From IMG/VR virus record IMGVR_UViG_3300047469_000232, positions 1 through 45,987 of that record: a stretch of DNA of 45,987 nucleotides; one strand, given 5' to 3'. This DNA comes from a virus. Positions 39,124 to 45,987 of this stretch are shown here, piece after piece (positions within the stretch are counted from its first letter, which is position 1; each line of letters begins with the position of its first letter). Below the pieces are notes generated by a model. The model saw nothing but the letters and a program-made list of their open reading frames with translations. It was not told the origin of the DNA and did not search any database. A program made the position numbers and the translations under genes.

Positions 39124-40805
39124 CCTCTTTCATCCACACATCAATCACTACTGCGATCAACACTCAGTTCGGGCTGAATTTAGGCGGTGGGCTTCGCGTC
39201 GACCTATTCGCCGGAGGCGGCGGTGCAACTATGGGCCAAGAAATGGCTACCGGCATCCCAGTGGACATCGCCATCAACCATAACCAAAACGCGATCAGCA
39301 TGCACAAGCGCAACCATCCGGGTGCCGATCACTACATCAGCGATGTATATGAAGTCTGCCCGCGCAGTGCTACACGCGGCCGCCCGGTTCACCACCTGCA
39401 TGCCAGCCCAGAATGCACTCACCATAGCCTCGCGGCGGGAGGCCAGGCACGGTGCACGAGCAGTCGCTCGTTGTCATGGGTAATCATCAAATGGGCAGGC
39501 CAAGTGCGCCCTGACAAGATCACCATGGAAAATGTGATTCAGATCCTTCAATGGGGGCCGCTGATCGCGAAAAGATGCCCGAAAACTGGAAGAGTCATTC
39601 GTAAAGATAAGACAGTTGCTGCACCAGGCGAACGGGTTCCGGTACAAGATCAATATCTGATACCTGACCCAAAACGCAAAGGCCGGACATGGAGCCGGTT
39701 CGTGCAATTGTTGAAAGACATGGGCTACCAGGTCATGCACGGCAAGCTGAAAGCTTGTGATTTCGGCGCGGCAACCACCCGCGATCGGCTGTACTTCATA
39801 GCACGATGCGACGGTAAGCCTTTGCGGTGGCCCGAGCCGACACACTTCAAAGTACCTGCGAAAGGACAAGCGCCCTGGGGCACCTCCGCCGACATCATCG
39901 ACTGGTCAATTCCTTGCCCCAGTATTTTTCTCGACAAAGAGCAAAGTAAGGCAGCTGGCGTTCGACGACCGCTTGCAGCCAAAACTATGGAGCGCCTACG
40001 TAAAGGTGCAAAACGCTACGTCACCGAACATCCAAATCCATTCATCGTCGGCCGCACCGACCGTGTTCCGCTAATAGGCCAGCCTTTGAAACTGGCACCG
40101 TTTCTCACAGAACATGCCAATGCGACCAGCCAACGCAACATGTCCGTCGAGGCACCCCTGGGGACCGTCTGCGCGCAGGTCAAGGGAGGTCACTTCGCTT
40201 TAGCAGTTGCATACGTCGCGCAGCACAACGGCGGTTTCAACACCACGTTAGGACGTCATCCCAGCGAGCCGCTGACAGCAATCACTACCACCGGAAGCCA
40301 GCAGCAGATCGTCACGGCTCACTTGAGCACACTACGTAGAAACGGCGTGGGACGCGCTATCAGCGAACCCGTCCCAACGATTACTGCCGGCGGGGAACAT
40401 CACGCGCTAGTCGAATACACCCTCGCTCCAGAGAACGAGGCCGGTGCAATGCGCGTGGCCGCGTTCATGATGGGTTACTACGGCAGCGACAACACCTACG
40501 ACCTACGCAACCCAACAGCAACCATCACCACCAAGGACCGGCTTGCGCTGGTCACCGTCACGATCAAGGGCACGCCCTATGTGATCGTGGATATCGGCAT
40601 GCGGATGCTGACACCCAGAGAGCTGTATCGAGCGCAGGGCTTCCCGGACAACTACGTGATTGACCAGGGGCATGACGGGCGGACGTTCAGCAAGAAAGAC
40701 CAGGTGAAGATGTGCGGAAACTCGGTTTCACCGTGGCCGATGATGGCGCTGATTAAAGCCAACATGGATCAGGAGCAGGAAGAAGTCAGGGGGATTGCAG
40801 CATGA
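39120..40805 (+). CDS. DNA cytosine C5-methyltransferase (phage Dcm-like)
   Basis: The 561-residue enzyme methylates cytosine using S-adenosylmethionine. Motif I is DLFAGGGGAT (28-37). The catalytic Cys is in SPECTHHS (C99), the phage variant of the usual PCQ motif. ENV (137-139) is motif VI, and the C-terminal part with TPRELYRAQGFPDNYVI is motifs IX/X. Target recognition lies in between and its specificity is unknown. With the Dam-type gene, the phage has two methylases and no restriction partner. It overlaps both neighbours by four bases. Confidence 0.92.
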   Translation: MTSFIHTSITTAINTQFGLNLGGGLRVDLFAGGGGATMGQEMATGIPVDIAINHNQNAISMHKRNHPGADHYISDVYEVCPRSATRGRPVHHLHASPECTHHSLAAGGQARCTSSRSLSWVIIKWAGQVRPDKITMENVIQILQWGPLIAKRCPKTGRVIRKDKTVAAPGERVPVQDQYLIPDPKRKGRTWSRFVQLLKDMGYQVMHGKLKACDFGAATTRDRLYFIARCDGKPLRWPEPTHFKVPAKGQAPWGTSADIIDWSIPCPSIFLDKEQSKAAGVRRPLAAKTMERLRKGAKRYVTEHPNPFIVGRTDRVPLIGQPLKLAPFLTEHANATSQRNMSVEAPLGTVCAQVKGGHFALAVAYVAQHNGGFNTTLGRHPSEPLTAITTTGSQQQIVTAHLSTLRRNGVGRAISEPVPTITAGGEHHALVEYTLAPENEAGAMRVAAFMMGYYGSDNTYDLRNPTATITTKDRLALVTVTIKGTPYVIVDIGMRMLTPRELYRAQGFPDNYVIDQGHDGRTFSKKDQVKMCGNSVSPWPMMALIKANMDQEQEEVRGIAA

Positions 40806-40999
40806 CACTACCACGCTGGGTACTCATTAACCGCGCCTCTGAATTGACCGGCTATAGCGAAGACGCAATCCGCCACAAAGTAAAGAACGGAACTTGGCCA
40901 CAAGGCAGGATCTGGCGAAAAGCACCCGATGGGCGCATCACCATCAATATGACGGAGTACGACAAGTGGGCCGAGAGCGCACCGCAGGAAGCAGCCTAG
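40802..40999 (+). CDS. xis: Excisionase (Xis-like)
   Basis: The 65-residue protein has the pattern of phage excisionases: MTLPRWVLINRASELTGYSE, DAIRHKVKNGTWPQGRIWRK, and [14 protein letters not shown]. It directs the integrase to excise the prophage. It sits directly before integrase and overlaps its probable GTG start. Confidence 0.88.
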   Translation: MTLPRWVLINRASELTGYSEDAIRHKVKNGTWPQGRIWRKAPDGRITINMTEYDKWAESAPQEAA

Positions 41000-42237
41000 A
41001 AAACGAGCTGGCTAAGCATAAAGGCATAGAGCTTCATGGCGGATATCTACGCATCGTCTTCATGTGGCGACGCAAACGACACCGCCAGGCGCTTGGCCTT
41101 CCATCAACTAAAGCCAATATTAAGTATGCCGCCCAATTACGGGCGGCAATTCTTCATGAGATAAAAACCGGGACATTCGACTACGCTCGACACTTCCCGG
41201 ATTCCATTAACGCACAGAACAAAAGTTCACGAAGGGATGAACCGCTAAAAGAATTGGCAAAGCGATACAAACCACTGAAAGCTGTCGACCTCACCCCAAT
41301 GACAGAGACCAAGTACGAAGTAGCCCTCGACATTTGTGTGGAGCTGGTCGGCGAAGATCGTTTCGCCAGCATTTTGTTGCCTGAAGATATCCAGGTATTG
41401 CGCACTCAGCTCATCACAGATCGAGCCCCGTCCACAACAAATCACTATTTGGCCACCTTTGCTGGTTTTTTGTCGTGGTGCGAAACCAACGGATACGCTC
41501 GAGCAGGACTGGCCGCGACGTGCAACCGATTCGCGATGAGCGTCAAAGATCCCGATCCGCTCACCAAAGACGAGTTTGAATTACTGATAACCAAAGGTTG
41601 CCTGCATATCCAAGACACTGCCGCCATTACGTTAGCCGTGTACACCGGACTACGACCAGGTGAGCTTTGTGCTTTAGGGGTTGAAGACATCGATTTTGAC
41701 GCAGGATTGATCAACGTAACACGCGCCATCACTGCAGACGGCGAATTCAAAGTGCCCAAGACGGAGAGAAGCCGCACAGTTTTACTTATGCCTCCAGCGA
41801 TTGAAGCATGCAAGCAACTGGTTGCCCTTGCTGCAACACTCAAACCAATAAATGTACGGGTGGCACTGAACCGTCACGAGAGCAGGTTCGACAAGATAAC
41901 TCCGCTGCTTTCGCCCAGTACACAAGCTCGAAAGGAGATAATCAATGATTGGTTTACGCCAACGGCATGGAATACCAAATGGGGGAACGTACAACGACGG
42001 GCAGGAATTCGGCACCGGCGACCCTACCAAACCAGGCACACCTACGCCTGCTGGTGTTTAACCGCCCGTGGTAACCTTGCGTTCATCGCAAAGCAGATGG
42101 GCCACAAAGACTTCACCATGCTGGTTGAGGTCTACGCCAAGTGGATGGATGACGAATCACCGACCGAGCTTCAGCACATCTGGTCAGGCATTCAGAAGCA
42201 AAAGCAAAATGCCCCAAATTTGCCCCACAAAAATTGA
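40966..42237 (+). CDS. int: Tyrosine integrase
   Basis: The protein (about 423 residues from GTG 40966, behind GGAG) joins phage and host att sites. An alternative CTG at 41008 gives [12 protein letters not shown] and 409 residues. The N-terminal arm-binding domain contains [20 protein letters not shown] and [17 protein letters not shown]. The catalytic domain has [11 protein letters not shown] (first Arg), [16 protein letters not shown] and the nucleophile Tyr in VYAKWM. Next to attR, it stops 20 bp before the mutS ATG. No terminator lies between, so int transcripts can continue into mutS. Confidence 0.93.
   Translation: MGRERTAGSSLENELAKHKGIELHGGYLRIVFMWRRKRHRQALGLPSTKANIKYAAQLRAAILHEIKTGTFDYARHFPDSINAQNKSSRRDEPLKELAKRYKPLKAVDLTPMTETKYEVALDICVELVGEDRFASILLPEDIQVLRTQLITDRAPSTTNHYLATFAGFLSWCETNGYARAGLAATCNRFAMSVKDPDPLTKDEFELLITKGCLHIQDTAAITLAVYTGLRPGELCALGVEDIDFDAGLINVTRAITADGEFKVPKTERSRTVLLMPPAIEACKQLVALAATLKPINVRVALNRHESRFDKITPLLSPSTQARKEIINDWFTPTAWNTKWGNVQRRAGIRHRRPYQTRHTYACWCLTARGNLAFIAKQMGHKDFTMLVEVYAKWMDDESPTELQHIWSGIQKQKQNAPNLPHKN
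42210..42227 (+). repeat. TGCCCCA-n-TTTGCCCCA repeat, right arm copy
   Basis: TGCCCCAAATTTGCCCCA lies within the last codons of integrase, 28 bp before the core. It matches 225-242 at 16 of 18 positions. The two copies lie on either side of the prophage. Confidence 0.5.
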
Positions 42238-42255
42238 CAAGTATTCGTAACCTAT

Positions 42256-42295
42256 TGATGAATAAAGCTATTTCCGATCTTTCGTCGCACACCCC
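42256..42295. other. attR core
   Basis: The right copy of the 40-bp core overlaps the mutS start. Host sequence follows directly (mutS codon 14 on). The single mismatch to attL (42275) is silent in MutS. Confidence 0.92.
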
Positions 42296-44837
42296 CATGA
42301 TGCAGCAATACTGGCGGCTGAAGAATCAGCATCCTGATCAGTTGATGTTCTATCGCATGGGTGACTTCTACGAAATCTTCTACGAAGACGCGAAGAAAGC
42401 CGCCAAATTGCTGGATATCACCCTGACCGCGCGTGGCCAGTCCGCCGGGCAGAGCATCCCCATGTGCGGCATTCCCTATCACGCCGCCGAAGGCTACCTG
42501 GCCAAATTGGTCAAGCTCGGTGAGTCGGTGGTGATCTGCGAGCAGATCGGCGACCCCGCAACCAGCAAAGGCCCGGTTGAACGCCAGGTAGTACGTATCA
42601 TCACGCCCGGCACTGTCAGCGATGAAGCCCTGCTCGATGAACGCCGCGACAACCTGATCGCCGCCGTACTGGGTGACGAACGCCTGTTCGGCCTGGCCGT
42701 GCTGGATATTAATAGCGGACATTTCAGCGTCCAGGAGATCAAGGGCTGGGAGAACCTGCTGGCCGAACTGGAGCGGACCAATCCGGTCGAACTGTTGATC
42801 CCGGACGACTGGCCTCAGGGTTTGCCCGCCGAGAAACGTCGCGGCTCACGGCGTCGTGCGCCCTGGGACTTCGAGCGTGACACGGCCCATAAAAGTCTTT
42901 GCCAGCAATTCGCTACCCAGGACCTGAAAGGCTTCGGCTGCGAAAACCTGACCCTGGCCATCGGTGCTGCCGGTTGCCTGCTGGCCTATGCCAAGGAAAC
43001 CCAGCGCACCGCCCTGCCACACTTGCGCAGCCTGCGCCACGAGCGCATGGACGATACCGTCATCCTTGATGGCGCCAGCCGCCGTAACCTGGAACTGGAC
43101 ACCAACCTTGCCGGTGGCCGCGACAACACCCTGCAATCGGTGATGGACCGCTGCCAGACCGCCATGGGCACGCGCCTGCTGACCCGCTGGTTGAACCGTC
43201 CCTTGCGCGACCTGAACATCCTGCTGGCGCGGCAGAGCTCGATCCGCTGCCTGCTGGAAAGCTACCGCTTCGAAAAGCTGCAACCGCAGCTCAAGGAAAT
43301 CGGCGATATCGAGCGGATCCTTGCCCGGATCGGCCTGCGCAATGCTCGGCCTCGGGACCTGGCGCGCCTGCGCGATGCCCTAAACGCCCTGCCCGAGCTG
43401 CAAGTGGGCATGACCGAGCTGGACGCCCCGCATTTGCAACACCTGGCTACCACCACCAGCACCTATCCGGAATTGGCCGACCTGCTGCAACGCGCGATCA
43501 TCGACAATCCGCCTGCGGTGATTCGCGATGGTGGCGTGCTGAAAACCGGCTACGACGCCGAACTGGACGACCTGCAATCGCTGAGCGAAAACGCCGGGCA
43601 GTTCCTGATCGACCTGGAAACCCGGGAAAAGGCCCGCACCGGCCTGGCTAACCTGAAAGTCGGTTATAACCGTATCCACGGTTACTTCATCGAGCTACCG
43701 AGCAAGCAGGCTGAACAGGCGCCCGCTGATTACATCCGCCGCCAGACCCTCAAGGGCGCGGAGCGCTTCATTACCCCTGAGTTGAAAGAGTTCGAAGACA
43801 AGGCGCTGTCCGCCAAGAGCCGCGCCCTGGCCCGGGAAAAAATGCTTTACGAAGCATTGCTGGAGGACTTGATCGGCCATCTGGCGCCCTTGCAGGACAC
43901 CGCGGGCGCTCTCGCCGAACTGGATGTGCTCGCCAACCTGGCCGAACGCGCGCTGAACCTGGATCTCAATTGTCCGCGCTTCGTCGACGAGCCGTGCATG
44001 CGCATCGACCAGGGCCGGCATCCGGTAGTCGAGCAGGTCCTGACCACGCCTTTCGTGGCCAATGATCTGGCCCTGGACGACAGCACCCGCATGTTGGTGA
44101 TCACAGGTCCGAACATGGGCGGTAAATCCACCTACATGCGCCAGACCGCTCTGATTGTGCTGCTTGCCCATATCGGCAGCTTCGTTCCGGCCGCCAGTTG
44201 CGAACTGTCCCTGGTGGATCGCATCTTCACCCGTATCGGCTCCAGTGACGATCTGGCGGGCGGGCGTTCGACCTTCATGGTGGAGATGAGCGAAACCGCC
44301 AATATCCTGCACAACGCCACGGACAAAAGCCTGGTGCTGATGGACGAAGTCGGCCGCGGCACCAGTACCTTTGACGGTTTGTCCCTGGCCTGGGCTGCGG
44401 CGGAATGTCTCGCCCAGTTGCGCGCCTATACCTTGTTCGCGACTCACTATTTCGAGCTGACGGTTCTGCCGGAAAGCGAGCCCCTGGTGGCCAACGTCCA
44501 TCTCAATGCCACCGAACACAACGAACGTATCGTCTTCCTGCACCGGGTACTGCCGGGGCCGGCCAGCCAGAGCTACGGCTTGGCCGTGGCCCAACTGGCG
44601 GGGGTTCCAGCCCGTGTCATCGGTCGCGCCAAGGAGCATCTGCAGCGCCTGGAAACCACCAGCCTGCCCCACGAGCAGCCGAAAGCCAAGCCAGGGAAAC
44701 CGGCAGTTCCGCAACAAAGCGACCTGTTCGCCAGCCTGCCGCACCCGGTGCTGGAGGACTTGAGCAAGGTCAAACTCGACGACCTCACGCCGCGTCAGGC
44801 ACTAGAGTTGTTGTACACATTACAAACTCGCCTGTGA
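42258..44837 (+). CDS. mutS: DNA mismatch repair protein MutS
   Basis: The 859-residue protein binds base mismatches and begins repair with MutL. The start is set at ATG 42258 ([20 protein letters not shown]), the native start; an in-frame TTG at 42234 is phage sequence. Mismatch-binding [11 protein letters not shown] lies near residue 35-45, the Walker [15 protein letters not shown] near 617-630, and [14 protein letters not shown] near 695-708. The C-terminal [14 protein letters not shown] is the usual tetramer region. The protein is complete, but its native promoter is now 42 kb away. There is no good ribosome site in the new leader; the native one was also weak. Confidence 0.97.
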   Translation: MNKAISDLSSHTPMMQQYWRLKNQHPDQLMFYRMGDFYEIFYEDAKKAAKLLDITLTARGQSAGQSIPMCGIPYHAAEGYLAKLVKLGESVVICEQIGDPATSKGPVERQVVRIITPGTVSDEALLDERRDNLIAAVLGDERLFGLAVLDINSGHFSVQEIKGWENLLAELERTNPVELLIPDDWPQGLPAEKRRGSRRRAPWDFERDTAHKSLCQQFATQDLKGFGCENLTLAIGAAGCLLAYAKETQRTALPHLRSLRHERMDDTVILDGASRRNLELDTNLAGGRDNTLQSVMDRCQTAMGTRLLTRWLNRPLRDLNILLARQSSIRCLLESYRFEKLQPQLKEIGDIERILARIGLRNARPRDLARLRDALNALPELQVGMTELDAPHLQHLATTTSTYPELADLLQRAIIDNPPAVIRDGGVLKTGYDAELDDLQSLSENAGQFLIDLETREKARTGLANLKVGYNRIHGYFIELPSKQAEQAPADYIRRQTLKGAERFITPELKEFEDKALSAKSRALAREKMLYEALLEDLIGHLAPLQDTAGALAELDVLANLAERALNLDLNCPRFVDEPCMRIDQGRHPVVEQVLTTPFVANDLALDDSTRMLVITGPNMGGKSTYMRQTALIVLLAHIGSFVPAASCELSLVDRIFTRIGSSDDLAGGRSTFMVEMSETANILHNATDKSLVLMDEVGRGTSTFDGLSLAWAAAECLAQLRAYTLFATHYFELTVLPESEPLVANVHLNATEHNERIVFLHRVLPGPASQSYGLAVAQLAGVPARVIGRAKEHLQRLETTSLPHEQPKAKPGKPAVPQQSDLFASLPHPVLEDLSKVKLDDLTPRQALELLYTLQTRL

Positions 44838-44850
44838 CGCAACCGGTTAC

Positions 44851-44891
44851 AAGCTGTTAGAATCCCGCGCGGTTTGGGAAGCTGACAGCTT
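44851..44891 (+). terminator. Weak terminator-like stem after mutS
   Basis: AAGCTGT (44851-44857) pairs with ACAGCTT (44885-44891) around a 27-base loop and is followed by TTAG. The long loop makes it a weak candidate. A promoter-like -10 (TTAGAAT) overlaps the left arm. Confidence 0.3.
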
Positions 44892-45059
44892 TTAGCCTGG
44901 CTGAGCAGATGATCCAAGCCGCGTGATGAGCGGGCGAACCAAGGGCGTGGCGCAATAGCGCTGGCCAAAAGCCTGTTTTTCATACGGTACGGGGACTCCC
45001 GAATCTAGCAGCCCCACCCGTAGGGGCCTTGCTGCCGCCGCCTGAGGAGAGAATTAGAA

Positions 45060-45383
45060 ATGACCTTCGTCGTCACCGACAACTGCATCAAGTGCAAGTA
45101 CACCGACTGCGTAGAAGTCTGTCCGGTGGACTGCTTCTACGAAGGCCCGAACTTCCTGGTGATTCACCCGGACGAGTGCATCGATTGTGCGCTCTGCGAG
45201 CCTGAATGCCCTGCCAACGCGATCTTCTCCGAAGATGAGATACCGGCAGGCATGGAAAACTTCATCGAGCTCAACGCCGAGCTGGCTGATATCTGGCCCA
45301 ACATCACTGAAAAGAAAGAAATGCTGCCCGACGCGGCGCAGTGGGATGGCAAGCCAGGCAAGATCGCTGACCTGGAACGCTGA
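45060..45383 (+). CDS. fdxA: Ferredoxin FdxA (7Fe, 3Fe-4S/4Fe-4S type)
   Basis: The 107-residue protein is a small cytoplasmic electron carrier. The N-terminal Cys series ([20 protein letters not shown]) and the second ([16 protein letters not shown]) bind two iron-sulfur clusters of the Azotobacter 7Fe type. The ribosome site AGGAG is 10 bases before the ATG. Its location between mutS and rsmZ/rpoS is conserved in Pseudomonas. A GC-rich hairpin lies in the leader (about 45008-45035). A terminator follows the gene. Confidence 0.96.
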   Translation: MTFVVTDNCIKCKYTDCVEVCPVDCFYEGPNFLVIHPDECIDCALCEPECPANAIFSEDEIPAGMENFIELNAELADIWPNITEKKEMLPDAAQWDGKPGKIADLER

Positions 45384-45397
45384 TTGGCGTCGCCATG

Positions 45398-45427
45398 AAA
45401 AAAGGCCCGTAAAAACGGGCCTTTTTT
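45398..45427 (+). terminator. fdxA intrinsic terminator
   Basis: AAAGGCCCGT-AAAA-ACGGGCCTTT followed by TTT is a strong symmetrical terminator 15 bp after the stop. The A-run upstream makes it potentially bidirectional. Confidence 0.88.
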
Positions 45428-45433
45428 ATATTC

Positions 45434-45461
45434 GGGAGATCCTCTGCAAGCGATCTCCCGA
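45434..45461. repeat. 9-bp inverted repeat between fdxA and rsmZ
   Basis: CGGGAGATC and GATCTCCCG flank a 10-base loop. It lies between the fdxA terminator and the rsmZ terminator, so it may serve as extra transcript end for either side. Confidence 0.55.
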
Positions 45462-45597
45462 AAGAGAGAAGGGGCGGAGTGATCCGCCCACATTTTTTCC
45501 TTAGTCCCTTTAATCCTTTTTCATCATCCTGATGAATCGCATCCTGCGACGTCCTTGACTGTCATCCTTGACGGCCTGTGCCTATCCGTTGGCACAG
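45461..45597 (-). ncRNA. rsmZ: RsmZ regulatory RNA, RsmA/RsmE sponge
   Basis: The minus strand carries seven GGA motifs plus one in the terminator: ACGGATA, AAGGATG, AAGGACG, CAGGATG twice, AAGGATT and AAGGAAA. Several sit in stem-loops, as in RsmZ of P. protegens. The first hairpin is CTGTGCC-AACGGATA-GGCACAG. The RNA ends at GGGCGGA-TCAC-TCCGCCC (45471-45489). A -10 TAATAT is at 45603-45608 about 7 bp upstream. The length (about 130 nt) and location between fdxA and rpoS match known rsmZ. It sequesters the translational repressors RsmA/RsmE under GacS/GacA control. Confidence 0.9.
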
Positions 45598-45757
45598 TTC
45601 TGATATTAGTGATTTCTCAGCAGAGAGCAACTATACGGACGGGTAAAAACCATACCGTATGTAACGCACATATCATTTTATAATTCTTTCAAATCAATAA
45701 GTTAAAATTAATTTACGTATCACGATCGTAATAACCTCAAGACACTCAGCCCAAAAA
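45598..45757 (-). promoter_or_regulatory. rsmZ promoter region
   Basis: The minus-strand -10 TAATAT (45603-45608) lies near the start of RsmZ. No convincing -35 is found, as expected for an activator-dependent promoter. The region up to the inverted repeat at 45758 is A+T-rich and holds no gene. Confidence 0.55.
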
Positions 45758-45774
45758 CTTACAACCCTCGTAAG
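45758..45774. promoter_or_regulatory. Inverted repeat upstream of rsmZ, candidate GacA site
   Basis: CTTACAACCCTCGTAAG has the halves CTTAC and GTAAG. It lies about 160-180 bp upstream of the rsmZ start, where the GacA upstream site is expected. The published consensus TGTAAG-N6-CTTACA has the halves in the other order, so the match is not perfect. Confidence 0.5.
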
Positions 45775-45866
45775 TAAAGGCTGACATGAATAATCCCGTC
45801 CTTCTTAAATGCACTATCTTATTAATATCATCATACTTCCCGACAAGTCGTCATAGGCCCGAAAAA

Positions 45867-45894
45867 CAAAAACACCCCATGCGGAGTGTTTTTG
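45867..45894 (-). terminator. rpoS intrinsic terminator
   Basis: On the minus strand, CAAAAACACTCC-GCAT-GGGGTGTTTTTG is a long stem with one mismatch ending in a T-run, 33 bp after the rpoS stop. The symmetrical A/T tracts allow bidirectional use. Confidence 0.8.
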
Positions 45895-45926
45895 TATGCG
45901 TCTAAAACTGTAAAGAGTAAACGCTT

Positions 45927-45987
45927 TTACTGAAACAGCGACTCACTCGACAAGCCGTTCTTTTCGAGGATCTCCCGCAGGCGCTTG
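45927..45987 (-). CDS. rpoS: RpoS C-terminus (stationary-phase sigma factor), cut by the window edge
   Basis: The minus strand from 45986 reads KRLREILEKNGLSSESLFQ and stops at 45927-45929. This is the conserved C-terminus of Pseudomonas RpoS (sigma 38). The rest lies beyond the window. Convergence with rsmZ/fdxA matches known Pseudomonas gene order. Confidence 0.9.
   Translation of the reverse strand, partial: KRLREILEKNGLSSESLFQ

Larger units (their letters stand above)
60..42295. mobile_element. Integrated temperate prophage, lambda-like head and P2-like contractile tail, inserted in the 5' end of mutS
   Basis: The element is bounded by a 40-bp direct repeat with one mismatch (60-99 and 42256-42295). 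It contains every expected module: integrase and excisionase next to attR, CI/Cro-type switch, primase-helicase, Q-like protein, terminase, head, contractile tail, holin, endolysin and spanins. Head and packaging genes follow the lambda order, while the tail follows the P2 order, so it is a mosaic. No structural gene is visibly broken, so it may still be inducible; that is an inference. Confidence 0.95.

Noticed and set aside
42234-42262. TTGACA at the end of int as a -35 for a new mutS promoter
   Set aside because: The matching -10 position falls on the mutS start codon and is poor (GATGAA or ATGAAT), so it would not yield a useful mutS message.
1-45987. tRNA genes or CRISPR arrays
   Set aside because: No cloverleaf with a conserved T-loop and no regularly spaced array with unique spacers was found; the att site is in mutS, not a tRNA.

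Overview
The window is from a Pseudomonas chromosome, most likely the P. fluorescens group. It carries a nearly complete temperate phage genome of about 42.2 kb. The host assignment rests on the right flank, where mutS, fdxA, the small RNA rsmZ and the 3' end of rpoS follow one another in the usual Pseudomonas order. The only host DNA on the left is about 60 bases just upstream of mutS, plus the first codons of mutS.

The prophage sits inside the 5' end of mutS. A 40-bp core with one mismatch (60-99 and 42256-42295) marks attL and attR. The right copy rebuilds the mutS start codon and first 13 codons, so mutS is intact as a protein gene. Its native upstream region has been left 42 kb away at attL, where it now leads into an 18-codon stub and a terminator-like stem. 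In the lysogen the integrase gene ends 20 bp before the mutS ATG.

Layout from left to right. (1) attL with integrase arm-type repeats, then about 340 bp without genes. (2) An A+T-rich, leftward three-gene cassette of unknown function (586-2695), the best candidate for an undescribed system. (3) An SOS block: umuD-like and umuC-like genes divergent from an SRAP/YedK-type gene around a LexA box, a small zinc-ribbon-like gene, and a Dam-type methylase with its own LexA box. (4) Leftward late genes read from about 30.8 kb down to 6.7 kb: holin, lambda-type packaging and head genes (Nu1, A, W, B, protease, D, E, FII, Z-like), P2-type contractile tail genes (V, W, J, I, fibre, FI, FII, E/E', T, U, X, D), endolysin and Rz/Rz1. 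Intrinsic terminators stand before or within this operon in six places. (5) A noncoding control region with a GTCCCACC repeat array, a Q-like protein, a primase-helicase, a zinc-finger protein, a CII-like regulator, a Cro-like protein and a CI-like S24 repressor. (6) A rightward early operon behind a second repressor operator: small unknown proteins, KilA-C-like and PrtN-like proteins, an HD-like hydrolase with a changed motif, a cytosine methylase, excisionase and integrase. It reads straight towards mutS.

Taken together this is a mosaic myovirus-type prophage with a lambda-like head and a P2-like tail. It is regulated by an SOS-cleavable repressor, carries LexA-controlled mutagenesis genes, and occupies the promoter side of the main mismatch-repair gene. 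A link between prophage state and host mutation rate is an inference from this layout and was not measured. All product names come from reading motifs in the translated sequence; no database search was run.
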